Shown here piece after piece: positions 27,599 through 35,766 of a stretch of 64,000 bases of DNA. Positions within the stretch are counted from its first letter, which is position 1; each line of letters opens with the position of its first letter. The notes below the pieces were generated by a model. The model saw only the letters and a list, made by a program, of their open reading frames with translations, had not been told where the DNA came from and searched no databases. Origin of the DNA: Microbulbifer guangxiensis (lineage in GTDB: Bacteria; Pseudomonadota; Gammaproteobacteria; Pseudomonadales; Cellvibrionaceae); the NCBI RefSeq assembly GCF_021729075.1, contig NZ_JAJSAQ010000001.1, forward strand, positions 815,997-879,996. The letters run 5' to 3'. Made by a program: the position numbers and the translations under genes.

Positions 27599-29032
27599 AT
27601 GACTGATTTGAGCAAACTGCATACCGACAAGCTGTATATCAATGGCCAGTGGCAGGAATCCCGCGGCGGCGACCTGCATGCCGTCATCTGCCCGGCCACC
27701 GAGGAGAAAATCTGTGATGTCGTCCAGGGCACGGCCGAGGACGTCGATCTGGCCGTAAATGCTGCGCGCGAGGCCTTCAAGACCTGGCGCAATACCACCG
27801 CTGATGAACGCGCCGCCTTCCTGAACGCCATTGCCGATGGCATGGAGGCCCGCAAGGAAGAACTGATCCAGGCAGTTTCAGTCGCCCTGGGCTGCCCGGC
27901 GCACATCACCGAATGGCTGCACGTGGATGGCCCCATTTACGCGACCCGCTTTTATGCCAAGCGCGCGCACCTGATGGAAGAGACCGAGAAAGCCGGCCAC
28001 TCCCTGATCATGCGCGAGCCGGTAGGTGTATGTGGATTCATCACCCCATGGAACTACCCCCTGCACCAGTTCGTCGGCAAGGTGGCTCCCGCCATCGCCG
28101 CCGGCTGCACCATGATTGCCAAGCCTTCGGAGATGACGCCGCTGCAGGACTATGTGATGGCGGAAATCATCGACTCTGTGGGCCTGCCCGCCGGTGTCTT
28201 CAACCTGCTTCCCGGCGCCGGCCCGATCGTCGGCGCGGCCCTGTCCGCCCATCCGGATATCGACATGGTGTCCTTCACCGGCTCCACCCGTGCCGGCGTG
28301 GAAGTCGCCCGCGCAGCGGCACCGACGGTGAAGCGCGTGTGCCAGGAACTGGGCGGCAAGTCGCCGTTCATCATCACCCCGGATGCGGATCTCGAAGCCG
28401 CGGTGCGCTGGGGCTGTGAAGATGTGTTCATCAATACCGGGCAGACCTGTACGGCTCTGACCCGCATGCTGGTACCGGCAGAGCGCTACGAAGAAGCCGT
28501 GGAGATTGCCAAGCGCGTGGCCGAGGAAGTGCAGCTCGGCCAGGGTGGCGATGCCTTTATGGGGCCGCTGTCTTCCGCTCGCCAGCGCGATATCGTGCGC
28601 AGCTACATCGACAAGGGCATCAGTGAGGGCGCACGCCTGGTGACCGGCGGTGCCGAGGCGCCCGAGGGCCTGGAGAAGGGCTTCTACGTCAAGCCCACGG
28701 TCTTTGCCGACGTCAGCAACGATATGGCCATCGCCCGCGAGGAGATCTTCGGCCCGGTCACCTGCCTGATCCCCTACAAGGACCTGGACGAGGCCATCGC
28801 CATCGCCAACGACAGCGAGTACGGTCTCTCCAGCGGGGTCTGGGCCAGGGATGCCGAGAGCGCGCTGCCGGTGGTGCGTCGCCTGGAGGCGGGTCTGTGC
28901 TTCGTCAACGGCGGTGAGTTCAACTACGATGCGCCCTTCGGCGGCTACAAGCGTTCCGGCAACGGGCGCGAGTTCGGCGAGGCCGGCCTCGATGAGTTTA
29001 TCGAACTGAAATCCGTGCAGATGCCGGCATAA
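27599..29032 (+). CDS. NAD(P)-dependent aldehyde dehydrogenase
   Basis: This 477-residue ALDH would oxidise an aldehyde to its acid. It shows EPVGVCGFITPWNYPLHQF, SFTGSTRAGVEVA for cofactor binding, the general-base Glu in CQELGGKSPF, and the catalytic Cys in NTGQTCTALT. The end of the sequence has PFGGYKRSGNGREFGEAGLDEF. Coupled to the AruI-like decarboxylase, its likely substrate is 4-guanidinobutanal or a related omega-substituted aldehyde. I used the ATG at 27599; about 22 upstream codons overlap the previous gene. Confidence 0.9.
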   Translation: MTDLSKLHTDKLYINGQWQESRGGDLHAVICPATEEKICDVVQGTAEDVDLAVNAAREAFKTWRNTTADERAAFLNAIADGMEARKEELIQAVSVALGCPAHITEWLHVDGPIYATRFYAKRAHLMEETEKAGHSLIMREPVGVCGFITPWNYPLHQFVGKVAPAIAAGCTMIAKPSEMTPLQDYVMAEIIDSVGLPAGVFNLLPGAGPIVGAALSAHPDIDMVSFTGSTRAGVEVARAAAPTVKRVCQELGGKSPFIITPDADLEAAVRWGCEDVFINTGQTCTALTRMLVPAERYEEAVEIAKRVAEEVQLGQGGDAFMGPLSSARQRDIVRSYIDKGISEGARLVTGGAEAPEGLEKGFYVKPTVFADVSNDMAIAREEIFGPVTCLIPYKDLDEAIAIANDSEYGLSSGVWARDAESALPVVRRLEAGLCFVNGGEFNYDAPFGGYKRSGNGREFGEAGLDEFIELKSVQMPA

Positions 29033-29040
29033 ACCTCTGC

Positions 29041-29062
29041 GCTGCCCCCGCCCGGGGGCAGC
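29041..29062 (+). terminator. GC-rich stem-loop ending the decarboxylase/aldehyde dehydrogenase unit
   Basis: GCTGCCCCC and GGGGGCAGC form a perfect 9-bp stem with a 4-base loop 8 bases after the stop. There is no T-run, but a promoter for the next unit starts 4 bases later, which supports a unit boundary here. Confidence 0.55.
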
Positions 29063-29066
29063 CGTG

Positions 29067-29095
29067 TTGACTGTCCATTCCCGCCCCGCTATCTT
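29067..29095 (+). promoter_or_regulatory. Sigma-70-type promoter for the small ORF-kbl-tdh operon
   Basis: TTGACT (29067-29072) and TATCTT (29090-29095) are exactly 17 bases apart. Transcription would begin near 29102, giving a leader of about 196 bases before the ATG at 29298. Confidence 0.6.
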
Positions 29096-29101
29096 TCCTC
29101 C

Positions 29102-29297
29102 CGACATCAAGAGAGTGGCTGACGCCAACGCCAACCTGCCAACCGGGGCAAGGTGGTTGCTCTCTCACCGCCGAACGCGGGGAGAGAGGATGGGACTCGA
29201 TTTTCCACAAGAAAATCTCGGGTAATCCAACCGGAATCGCGAACCGCGCTTCGCAGCTTCCACGTCAGCCCTCCAAAGCTTTTACCTTGGAGGGACC
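29102..29297 (+). ncRNA. Highly structured mRNA leader, candidate cis-regulatory RNA
   Basis: The leader holds a series of hairpins. CTCTCTC (29160-29166) pairs with GAGAGAG (29182-29188) over an inner CCGC/GCGG stem. GATTTTC (29199-29205) pairs with GAAAATC (29211-29217). GGAA plus GCGAA (29233-29243) pair with TTCGC plus TTCC (29250-29261). CCCTCCAA (29269-29276) pairs with TTGGAGGG (29287-29294). An earlier GAGAG (29111-29115) can compete for CTCTCTC, so two exclusive folds are possible. The 5' part has GCCAAC three times (29123-29142). I could not match it to a riboswitch class I know. Confidence 0.55.
29269..29294 (+). promoter_or_regulatory. Hairpin sequestering the ribosome-binding site of the 71-residue gene
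   Basis: Arms CCCTCCAA and TTGGAGGG are a perfect 8-bp match around a 10-base loop. The right arm contains the only good Shine-Dalgarno (GGAGGG), 3 bases before the ATG at 29298. When folded the site would be masked, so translation should depend on opening this stem. Confidence 0.6.
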
Positions 29298-29513
29298 ATG
29301 TCCGAATCACCGAATTCCAGCACAGTATTCGTCGAAATACAGATCGCCAACCAGCGCAGCCGCACCGCCGTCCGCGCCGTGCGACAGGGTGACCGCCAAC
29401 TGCTGTGGCAGCTGCTGTTCGACACCGCGGAAGAAGCGTTAGAATTCGCCACCACCTGCCGCACCAGTGACAGACCGGTCACGGCCCACAAGGCCTGTGA
29501 GATGGCGGGATGA
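29298..29513 (+). CDS. Small conserved-looking protein, unknown function, upstream of kbl
   Basis: This 71-residue protein is not one I recognise. It has no signal peptide or membrane helix, and a soluble alpha/beta pattern (VFVEIQIANQRSRTAVRAV, then ALEFATTC). A strong GGAGGG precedes its ATG, and that site is enclosed in a hairpin. It is the first gene after the promoter and leader of what looks like an operon with kbl and tdh. It may be a regulator or sensor coupled to threonine degradation, but nothing in the sequence shows this. Confidence 0.6.
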   Translation: MSESPNSSTVFVEIQIANQRSRTAVRAVRQGDRQLLWQLLFDTAEEALEFATTCRTSDRPVTAHKACEMAG

Positions 29514-29534
29514 ACGCTAACCTTGTGTATTCGC

Positions 29535-29565
29535 CAGTGTGTCCGGGCAAATTGTGGATACACTG
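29535..29565 (+). repeat. Inverted repeat in the spacer before kbl
   Basis: CAGTGT (29535-29540) and ACACTG (29560-29565) can pair, in the 95-base gap between the 71-residue gene and kbl. The stem is short. Confidence 0.35.
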
Positions 29566-29608
29566 CCGGGCGCCACAAGCGCAACTCTGAGGAGCCAACA
29601 AGAACACC

Positions 29609-30808
29609 ATGTCCAAGTCTGAGCAATTCTTCCAGCATCTGCGCGAGGAGCTGAAGCAGATCGAGGCCGATGGCCTGTACAAGCGCGAGCGCATCATTAC
29701 CTCGCAGCAGGCAGCCGAAATCCAGGTCAACAACGAACTGCCGGTGCTGAACTTCTGCGCCAACAACTACCTGGGCCTCGCCAACCACCCGGACCTGATC
29801 GAAGCGGCGAAAGAGGGCCTGGACCAGTATGGCTTCGGCATGGCATCGGTGCGCTTTATCTGCGGCACCCAGGACATCCACAAAGCACTGGAATCCCGCC
29901 TGTCCGAATTCCTGCGTACCGAGGACACCATCCTCTACACCTCGTGCTTTGATGCCAACGGCGGCCTGTTCGAGACCCTGCTCGGCCCCGAGGATGCGAT
30001 CATTTCCGATGCACTGAACCACGCCTCCATCATCGACGGTGTGCGCCTGTGCAAGGCCAAGCGCTTCCGCTACGCCAACAACGATATGGCGGACCTGGAA
30101 GCCAAACTGAGGGAAGCAGATGCCGCGGGTGCGCGCACCAAACTGATCGCCACCGACGGTGTCTTCTCCATGGACGGTGTGATCGCAGACCTGAAGACAT
30201 TGTGTGACCTGGCCGACAAGTACGACGCCCTTGTCATGGTGGACGACTCCCACGCGGTGGGCTTCCTCGGCGAGCACGGCCGCGGTACCCATGAACATTG
30301 TGACGTGATCGACCGCGTCGACATCATTACCGGCACTCTGGGCAAGGCCCTCGGCGGCGCCTCCGGCGGCTACACCTCCGGTCGCAAAGAAATCATCGAC
30401 ATGCTGCGCCAGCGCTCGCGCCCCTACCTGTTCTCCAACTCCGTGGCCCCGGCCATCGTCACCGCCTCCCTGAAGGTGCTGGACATGCTGATGGAGGGCG
30501 GCGAACTGCGGGAGAAGCTGCAGGAAAACTCCGCCTACTTCCGCCACCGCATGACCGAGGCCGGCTTCACCCTGGCGGGGGCCGATCATCCGATTATTCC
30601 GGTGATGGTGGGCGATGCCGCCCTCGCCCAGAAGATGGCCGACAAGATGCTGGAACGCGGTATCTATGTCGTGGGCTTCTTCTACCCGGTGGTGCCCAAG
30701 GGCCAGGCCCGCATCCGCACGCAGATGTCCGCCGCGCACACCCGCGAGCAGCTGGACCGCTGCATCGATGCCTTCGTGGAAGTTGGCAAAGAGCTCAATA
30801 TCATTTAA
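29609..30808 (+). CDS. kbl: Glycine C-acetyltransferase (2-amino-3-ketobutyrate CoA ligase)
   Basis: Kbl is a PLP enzyme that splits 2-amino-3-oxobutyrate with CoA into glycine and acetyl-CoA, the second step of threonine breakdown. The 399-residue sequence follows the E. coli enzyme closely: [43 protein letters not shown] and the PLP lysine in [14 protein letters not shown]. The GAGGAG upstream is 14 bases from the ATG, which is longer than usual spacing. tdh follows after 90 bases. Confidence 0.96.
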   Translation: MSKSEQFFQHLREELKQIEADGLYKRERIITSQQAAEIQVNNELPVLNFCANNYLGLANHPDLIEAAKEGLDQYGFGMASVRFICGTQDIHKALESRLSEFLRTEDTILYTSCFDANGGLFETLLGPEDAIISDALNHASIIDGVRLCKAKRFRYANNDMADLEAKLREADAAGARTKLIATDGVFSMDGVIADLKTLCDLADKYDALVMVDDSHAVGFLGEHGRGTHEHCDVIDRVDIITGTLGKALGGASGGYTSGRKEIIDMLRQRSRPYLFSNSVAPAIVTASLKVLDMLMEGGELREKLQENSAYFRHRMTEAGFTLAGADHPIIPVMVGDAALAQKMADKMLERGIYVVGFFYPVVPKGQARIRTQMSAAHTREQLDRCIDAFVEVGKELNII

Positions 30809-30824
30809 CCCATTCATTCACCGC

Positions 30825-30857
30825 GGCCCGGGTTCCGTCACGAGCGGACCCCGGGCC
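30825..30857 (+). repeat. Stem-loop between kbl and tdh
   Basis: GGCCCGGG (30825-30832) and CCCGGGCC (30850-30857) form a perfect 8-bp stem with a 17-base loop. It lacks a T-run and may tune the amount of tdh relative to kbl. Confidence 0.5.
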
Positions 30858-30898
30858 TTGTGCTGGCCGGTCCATCACCGCCAGAAACGGGATTACGC

Positions 30899-31924
<1,026 letters not shown>

Positions 31925-31930
31925 GTCCTT

Positions 31931-31964
31931 CGCGCCGGGTTCACCTGCAGGTGGGCCCGGCGCG
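31931..31964 (+). terminator. Stem-loop after tdh
   Basis: CGCGCCGGG pairs with CCCGGCGCG (9 bp) around a nested CACCTG/CAGGTG arm, 7 bases past the stop. No T-run follows, so this is a probable rather than proven terminator. Confidence 0.55.
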
Positions 31965-32132
31965 GTTGTCCCATCCCCTCCCCCGATATTGAAACGGCAT
32001 TCGCCGGATCCTGCGGAATTGGGCAAACAGGCCCAACTGCTTCTAGACTCAGGTAACAGGTCCCAAGCACGAATTTACGCGCCAACCCCAATGCGGTGAA
32101 CCGCATCGGCCGGCGTCACGGAGGAGCACACC

Positions 32133-32663
32133 ATGAAACTGAGTTGTCGTTATCTGCTGGGCGCTGCAGCGCTGAGCCTCGCGTCCCTGGCCCGGGCCGA
32201 CATTGTCATCGAGATGCACTCCGTCAGCGCCGATGGTGTGGGCAAATCCCTGGGCAAGGTGATCGCGACCCAGTCCAAGTACGGCGTAATATTTACTCCG
32301 ATGCTTGAGGGCCTACCCGCCGAGGGCACCCTGCACGGCTTCCATGTGCACCAGAATCCCAGCTGTGAACCCGCAGAGAAAGAAGGGAAGATGGTGCCGG
32401 CCCTGTCCGCCGGCGGACACTATGATCCCAAGAAGACCAACCGCCACAGTTTTCCATGGGGCACCGGGCATCTGGGTGACCTGCCGGCGCTCTATGTCGA
32501 TATGGACGGTAAAGCCACCAGCCCCGTCCTGGCACCGCGACTGAAACTCTCCGACCTCAAGGGTCGTGCACTGATGATTCACGCCGGCGGCGACAATTAC
32601 TCGGATCAACCGAAACCCCTGGGCGGCGGCGGCTCGCGGGTCGCCTGTGGCGTGGTGCGCTAG
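32133..32663 (+). CDS. sodC: Periplasmic Cu,Zn superoxide dismutase
   Basis: SodC dismutates superoxide in the periplasm. A signal peptide of about 22 residues precedes the mature protein. Copper ligands are His71 and His73 in FHVHQNPSC, the bridging His96 in GGHYDP, and the His in [11 protein letters not shown]; zinc residues lie around HLGDLP. The conserved disulfide cysteines are in PSCEP and RVACG. At 176 residues it matches the bacterial family. A GGAGGAG lies upstream of the ATG. A 52-residue membrane protein follows after 25 bases. Confidence 0.95.
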   Translation: MKLSCRYLLGAAALSLASLARADIVIEMHSVSADGVGKSLGKVIATQSKYGVIFTPMLEGLPAEGTLHGFHVHQNPSCEPAEKEGKMVPALSAGGHYDPKKTNRHSFPWGTGHLGDLPALYVDMDGKATSPVLAPRLKLSDLKGRALMIHAGGDNYSDQPKPLGGGGSRVACGVVR

Positions 32664-32688
32664 GGAAGTTCAGAAGCGGAGAGCCGCA

Positions 32689-32847
32689 GTGAAACGCATC
32701 ATCATCCCGCTGTTGATCGCTGTGCTCCTGCTGGCCCTTGCCGGCACCATTCAGCAGTGCACCAAGGGCGAGCGTGAGGCCAGCGGGGATGAGATAAGCC
32801 GGAGTGTGCCGGCTCCCGACAGATCCGTGCTGGCGCCGGGCCGATGA
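32689..32847 (+). CDS. Small single-pass membrane protein downstream of sodC
   Basis: The 52-residue product starts at a GTG with GGAGAG five bases upstream. It has one hydrophobic segment (IIIPLLIAVLLLALAGTI) followed by a polar tail. A Cys in IQQC is not in a proper lipobox. No family is recognised. Position suggests co-transcription with sodC. Confidence 0.5.
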   Translation: MKRIIIPLLIAVLLLALAGTIQQCTKGEREASGDEISRSVPAPDRSVLAPGR

Positions 32848-32865
32848 GCCCGGCGCGCTTAACCC

Positions 32866-33579
32866 TCACTGGATCAGGGACACCTGGCGATCATAGGTGT
32901 ACGACTGCAGTCCGAAGTGGCCATAGGGGTAGGTGTAACTTGCACGCTCCCCGGCAATCTGGCTCGAGTGCACCCCGCCTACGGTGCACACCCCGGTGGT
33001 ACAGACGATCTGGTCAGACCAGCTCTTGATCGAATAGACACGACTGGCGATGGTCTTGCCGTACAGCCAGTCGAGGAAGGGACTGGATACCGAGAGGCCG
33101 TAGTAGCCGCAGGTGCTGTTGTAGACATTGAAGGGATAGGTACCACAGCTCCAGAGGCCGCGGTAGGCACCGGCAATCCCGACGAAGGCATCGACCTTGT
33201 CCTTCACACCCGCTTTCACGATCTGCTGCGCCGCCAGTGTCACCCCCATGGAATGGCCGATGACATCGATCTTGCCGGTGCAGGAAGCAGCGATGGCGCT
33301 CTGGATCGCATTGCGCACCGGTGTTTCCTCCGAGCCGTTGTGATCGTTACAGGCCGCACAGCTTTTGGAACCCCAGTTCGGCAGGTAGATCTGGCCAGTG
33401 GAAAAACCCTGGCTTTTCAGTTCCTGCACCGTATTGTCCCAGTCGGAAGGCGAGCCGGAGTTTCCGTGCACGAGTACGATATTGTCTGTGCAGGCAGCAT
33501 AACCGGCTGTTGCCAGCAACCATGAACCCAGAAAGCCAATAATGCCGACGGCGCGCACCGTCAGTGAGCGGTATGACAT
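32866..33579 (-). CDS. Secreted lipase/esterase (class 2, Bacillus LipA-like)
   Basis: This 237-residue alpha/beta hydrolase has a signal peptide ending GYA, the oxyanion segment IVLVHGNSGS, the nucleophile Ser110 in GHSMG, the acid Asp in SWSDQIV and the His in YGHFGLQ. The small size and the spacing of SDQIV and GHFGL resemble Bacillus LipA-type lipases. Eight or more cysteines (for example SCAAC, SCGTYPF, STCGYYG, CTTGVC) suggest several disulfides in the secreted enzyme. It converges with the sodC unit. Confidence 0.85.
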   Translation of the reverse strand: MSYRSLTVRAVGIIGFLGSWLLATAGYAACTDNIVLVHGNSGSPSDWDNTVQELKSQGFSTGQIYLPNWGSKSCAACNDHNGSEETPVRNAIQSAIAASCTGKIDVIGHSMGVTLAAQQIVKAGVKDKVDAFVGIAGAYRGLWSCGTYPFNVYNSTCGYYGLSVSSPFLDWLYGKTIASRVYSIKSWSDQIVCTTGVCTVGGVHSSQIAGERASYTYPYGHFGLQSYTYDRQVSLIQ

Positions 33580-33879
33580 GGTGTTTTCCTCTGTTTTCTC
33601 TCATTATTTTTATGTGGCGCAACCCTACCGCTGGCAGCGTCCTGTCCCTCTGCGCGGGGTTGGCAACCCGGCTCTTATGGAGCGAATGCCCTCCCACCCG
33701 ACAGAAATGGCATGGATGGGCTCGGGGCAGTATCCGACCAAGGTCGTAGATGGCGGCGGTTTGATTGACCTGGCGCACAATCTGAAGCCGATGGCGCTGC
33801 ATTTTTCTGTAGCAGACTGCCCTACCCCCTCACGCACGCCGGGCAAAGTCAGCCGCAAGCCGGGATGGAAAGACGCAAT
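33580..33879. other. Intergenic interval between the lipase and DUF1439 genes
   Basis: About 300 bases separate the two divergent starts. Both promoters must lie here, but no hexamer pair stands out and no gene is supported. Confidence 0.5.
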
Positions 33880-34434
33880 ATGAAAACCGGTCTTGTCACC
33901 CTGTGTATCGCCCTGCTGCTACTGGCAGCGGTCGGCTATCTGTTTTACGCCAATCGCGAACACCAGATCCGTATTCCCGAAGCACGGCTTCAGCAACGAT
34001 TTGAACAGCGCCTGCCGCTGACAAAAACCTATCTGAAGATTTTCGATGTGACGCTGGAAAATCCCCGTGTCCAGCTACAGGAAGAGACCGGACGCATCGG
34101 CGCCGGCATGGATATCCAGGTGGAACTCCGCACGCCGAACAAAACGCGGCAGATTCAAGGCACCGTGGATATGACTGGGCTGGTCCGATATGAAGCGGGC
34201 AGTGGAACCTTCTACCTCAATGAGCCCCGGATCGAACGGCTGGAACTTGGAAACCTGGAAGAGCCGACCCTTGAGCGGGTACGCACACTCATTCAGAGAG
34301 CGCTCGAAGAATATTTCTCCCTTCAGCCCCTGTACGAATTGAAACCCGGCGATATCCGCCAGCGGGCAGCACGCATGGTGCTGCGAAAGGTAGAGGTTCA
34401 GGGCGACGAGCTGGTGATTACCCTCGGTCTCTAG
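33880..34434 (+). CDS. DUF1439-like membrane-anchored periplasmic protein
   Basis: The 184-residue product has an N-terminal hydrophobic anchor (LVTLCIALLLLAAVGYLFYA) and a periplasmic beta-rich domain like the DUF1439/YceB group (RIPEARLQQRFEQRLPLTKTYLKIFDVTLENPRV; an FYLNEPRIERLEL strand). The role is unknown. The ATG at 33880 has GGAAAG upstream; an ATG at 33865 is the alternative. Its stop overlaps the 3' end of the antiporter gene by 4 bases. Confidence 0.7.
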   Translation: MKTGLVTLCIALLLLAAVGYLFYANREHQIRIPEARLQQRFEQRLPLTKTYLKIFDVTLENPRVQLQEETGRIGAGMDIQVELRTPNKTRQIQGTVDMTGLVRYEAGSGTFYLNEPRIERLELGNLEEPTLERVRTLIQRALEEYFSLQPLYELKPGDIRQRAARMVLRKVEVQGDELVITLGL

Positions 34435-35714
34435 GTATCTTTCGACGACTCGCTACTGGTCGCGCCGACCGCAGGTTTATTCAGCAGCCAGCGACAGGTG
34501 GTGCCCTGCACCAGCAGGGAGAACAGCACCACCCCGAATACCATGGATTGAATGGTCCACCAGTAGGGCAACTCCTCCGGCAGGGACAGCACCAGCGCAA
34601 CCGCCACGACTCCGCGCAGTCCACCCCACCCCATCACCAGGCGCCACTCCTTGGGAATCGGCGGGCCGATAAAACGCGCGGCCGGTGCCAACATGAAAAT
34701 GGTCAGCGCACGGGCACCGACCGCGGCGGCGACGGCAATGATCATCGCCAGCCAGCGCTCGCTGAACATCTCCCACGTAATAACCAGTCCCATGATGACA
34801 AAAATAAGGGCACTGAACATCAGGCTGAGCCACTCCCAGGTCGGCGCCGCATGGGCCAGGAAAGTGTCGCGCTGCTCCCGCAGGCAGGCTCGCGCCACGA
34901 TGCCGCAGGTCATCACCGCCAGAATGCCGGAGACATGCACCATACGCTCCGCCAGGTAAAAACTGCCAAAGGCTGCCAATAGCAGTACCACCAGAGCAGC
35001 GCCGGCGGAGCGCAGGAACAACACCACAATTGCCGTCAGCAGGCCACAGACCAGCCCCACTGCCAGCCCGCCAAAGAAAGTGGCGAGGAAATACACCGTC
35101 ACGGCGCCATATCCCTCAAGCGCATCACCGGTGCTTGCGCCGCCTTCCATCACCGTATGCAGCGCAACGCCGAGGGTAAGGCTGTAGAGGACGATGGCAG
35201 CGGCGTCGTTGAACAGGCTCTCCCCTTCCACCAGGGTAATCAGGTCCTCGCCAGACTCCCCCGTACGCAACTTGTTGACCACGGACACGGGGTCGGTTGC
35301 GGCGAGAATCACGCCGGTCAGGAAGGCGGCAATCCAGGGAAAGTCCTGCGGGCGATCGATACCGTAATAAGTCAGCAGTCCGATCAGGATGGCTGAGATG
35401 AGAACCCCAAGGGTAGAGAACAGCAGCACCGGACCCAACCAGCGTTTCAGCACGGCGGGCTCGATCTGCCAGGCGGCCTCGAATATCAGCACCGGCAGGA
35501 TCACGAAGAACACCAGCTCACGCATGTTGTGGGCGCGCAGGCCGGTATCGAAATTGATGGCCGGCAGCAGCATGCCCGCGAGCACTCCGGCAATCAGGCA
35601 ACCGAGGGTGTTGTCCGTACGCAGGATCCGCGCCAGTGCCAGGCCCACCACTGCGGCCAGTGCCATGTAAAGCCCCTGCCCAACCAGCGTGATCACACCA
35701 TTGGCAGATTCCAT
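34431..35714 (-). CDS. CPA1-type Na+/H+ antiporter
   Basis: This 427-residue protein has about 12 membrane segments. ILAATDPVSVV and EGESLFNDAAAIVLYS are the conserved ion-binding core of NhaP/CPA1 exchangers, with the Asp pair in TDP and ND. A late GWGGLRGVVAVALVLSLP helix is also typical. It likely exchanges cytosolic Na+ or K+ for protons. The ATG at 35714 follows GGGAGAAGG. It lies 52 bases downstream of the glutamate-synthase-like gene. Confidence 0.9.
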   Translation of the reverse strand: MESANGVITLVGQGLYMALAAVVGLALARILRTDNTLGCLIAGVLAGMLLPAINFDTGLRAHNMRELVFFVILPVLIFEAAWQIEPAVLKRWLGPVLLFSTLGVLISAILIGLLTYYGIDRPQDFPWIAAFLTGVILAATDPVSVVNKLRTGESGEDLITLVEGESLFNDAAAIVLYSLTLGVALHTVMEGGASTGDALEGYGAVTVYFLATFFGGLAVGLVCGLLTAIVVLFLRSAGAALVVLLLAAFGSFYLAERMVHVSGILAVMTCGIVARACLREQRDTFLAHAAPTWEWLSLMFSALIFVIMGLVITWEMFSERWLAMIIAVAAAVGARALTIFMLAPAARFIGPPIPKEWRLVMGWGGLRGVVAVALVLSLPEELPYWWTIQSMVFGVVLFSLLVQGTTCRWLLNKPAVGATSSESSKDT

Positions 35715-35766
35715 TGCCTTCTCCCTTTTGCTCCGACTGCCCCGAATTCCCGTCGCGGCCCGCTGA

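Noticed and set aside
29102-29200. Resemblance of the leader to SAM-I (ATCAAGAGAG opening) or glycine riboswitches (CACCGCCGAA segment)
   Set aside because: The opening looks like SAM-I, but the GCAACC core, kink-turn and P3/P4 layout do not follow. For glycine, GAGAG and CTCTC are in the wrong order around the CCGCCGAA segment, which here sits in a hairpin loop.
29282-30817. Minus-strand open frame of about 511 codons opposite kbl
   Set aside because: Shadow of kbl, which matches the E. coli enzyme throughout.
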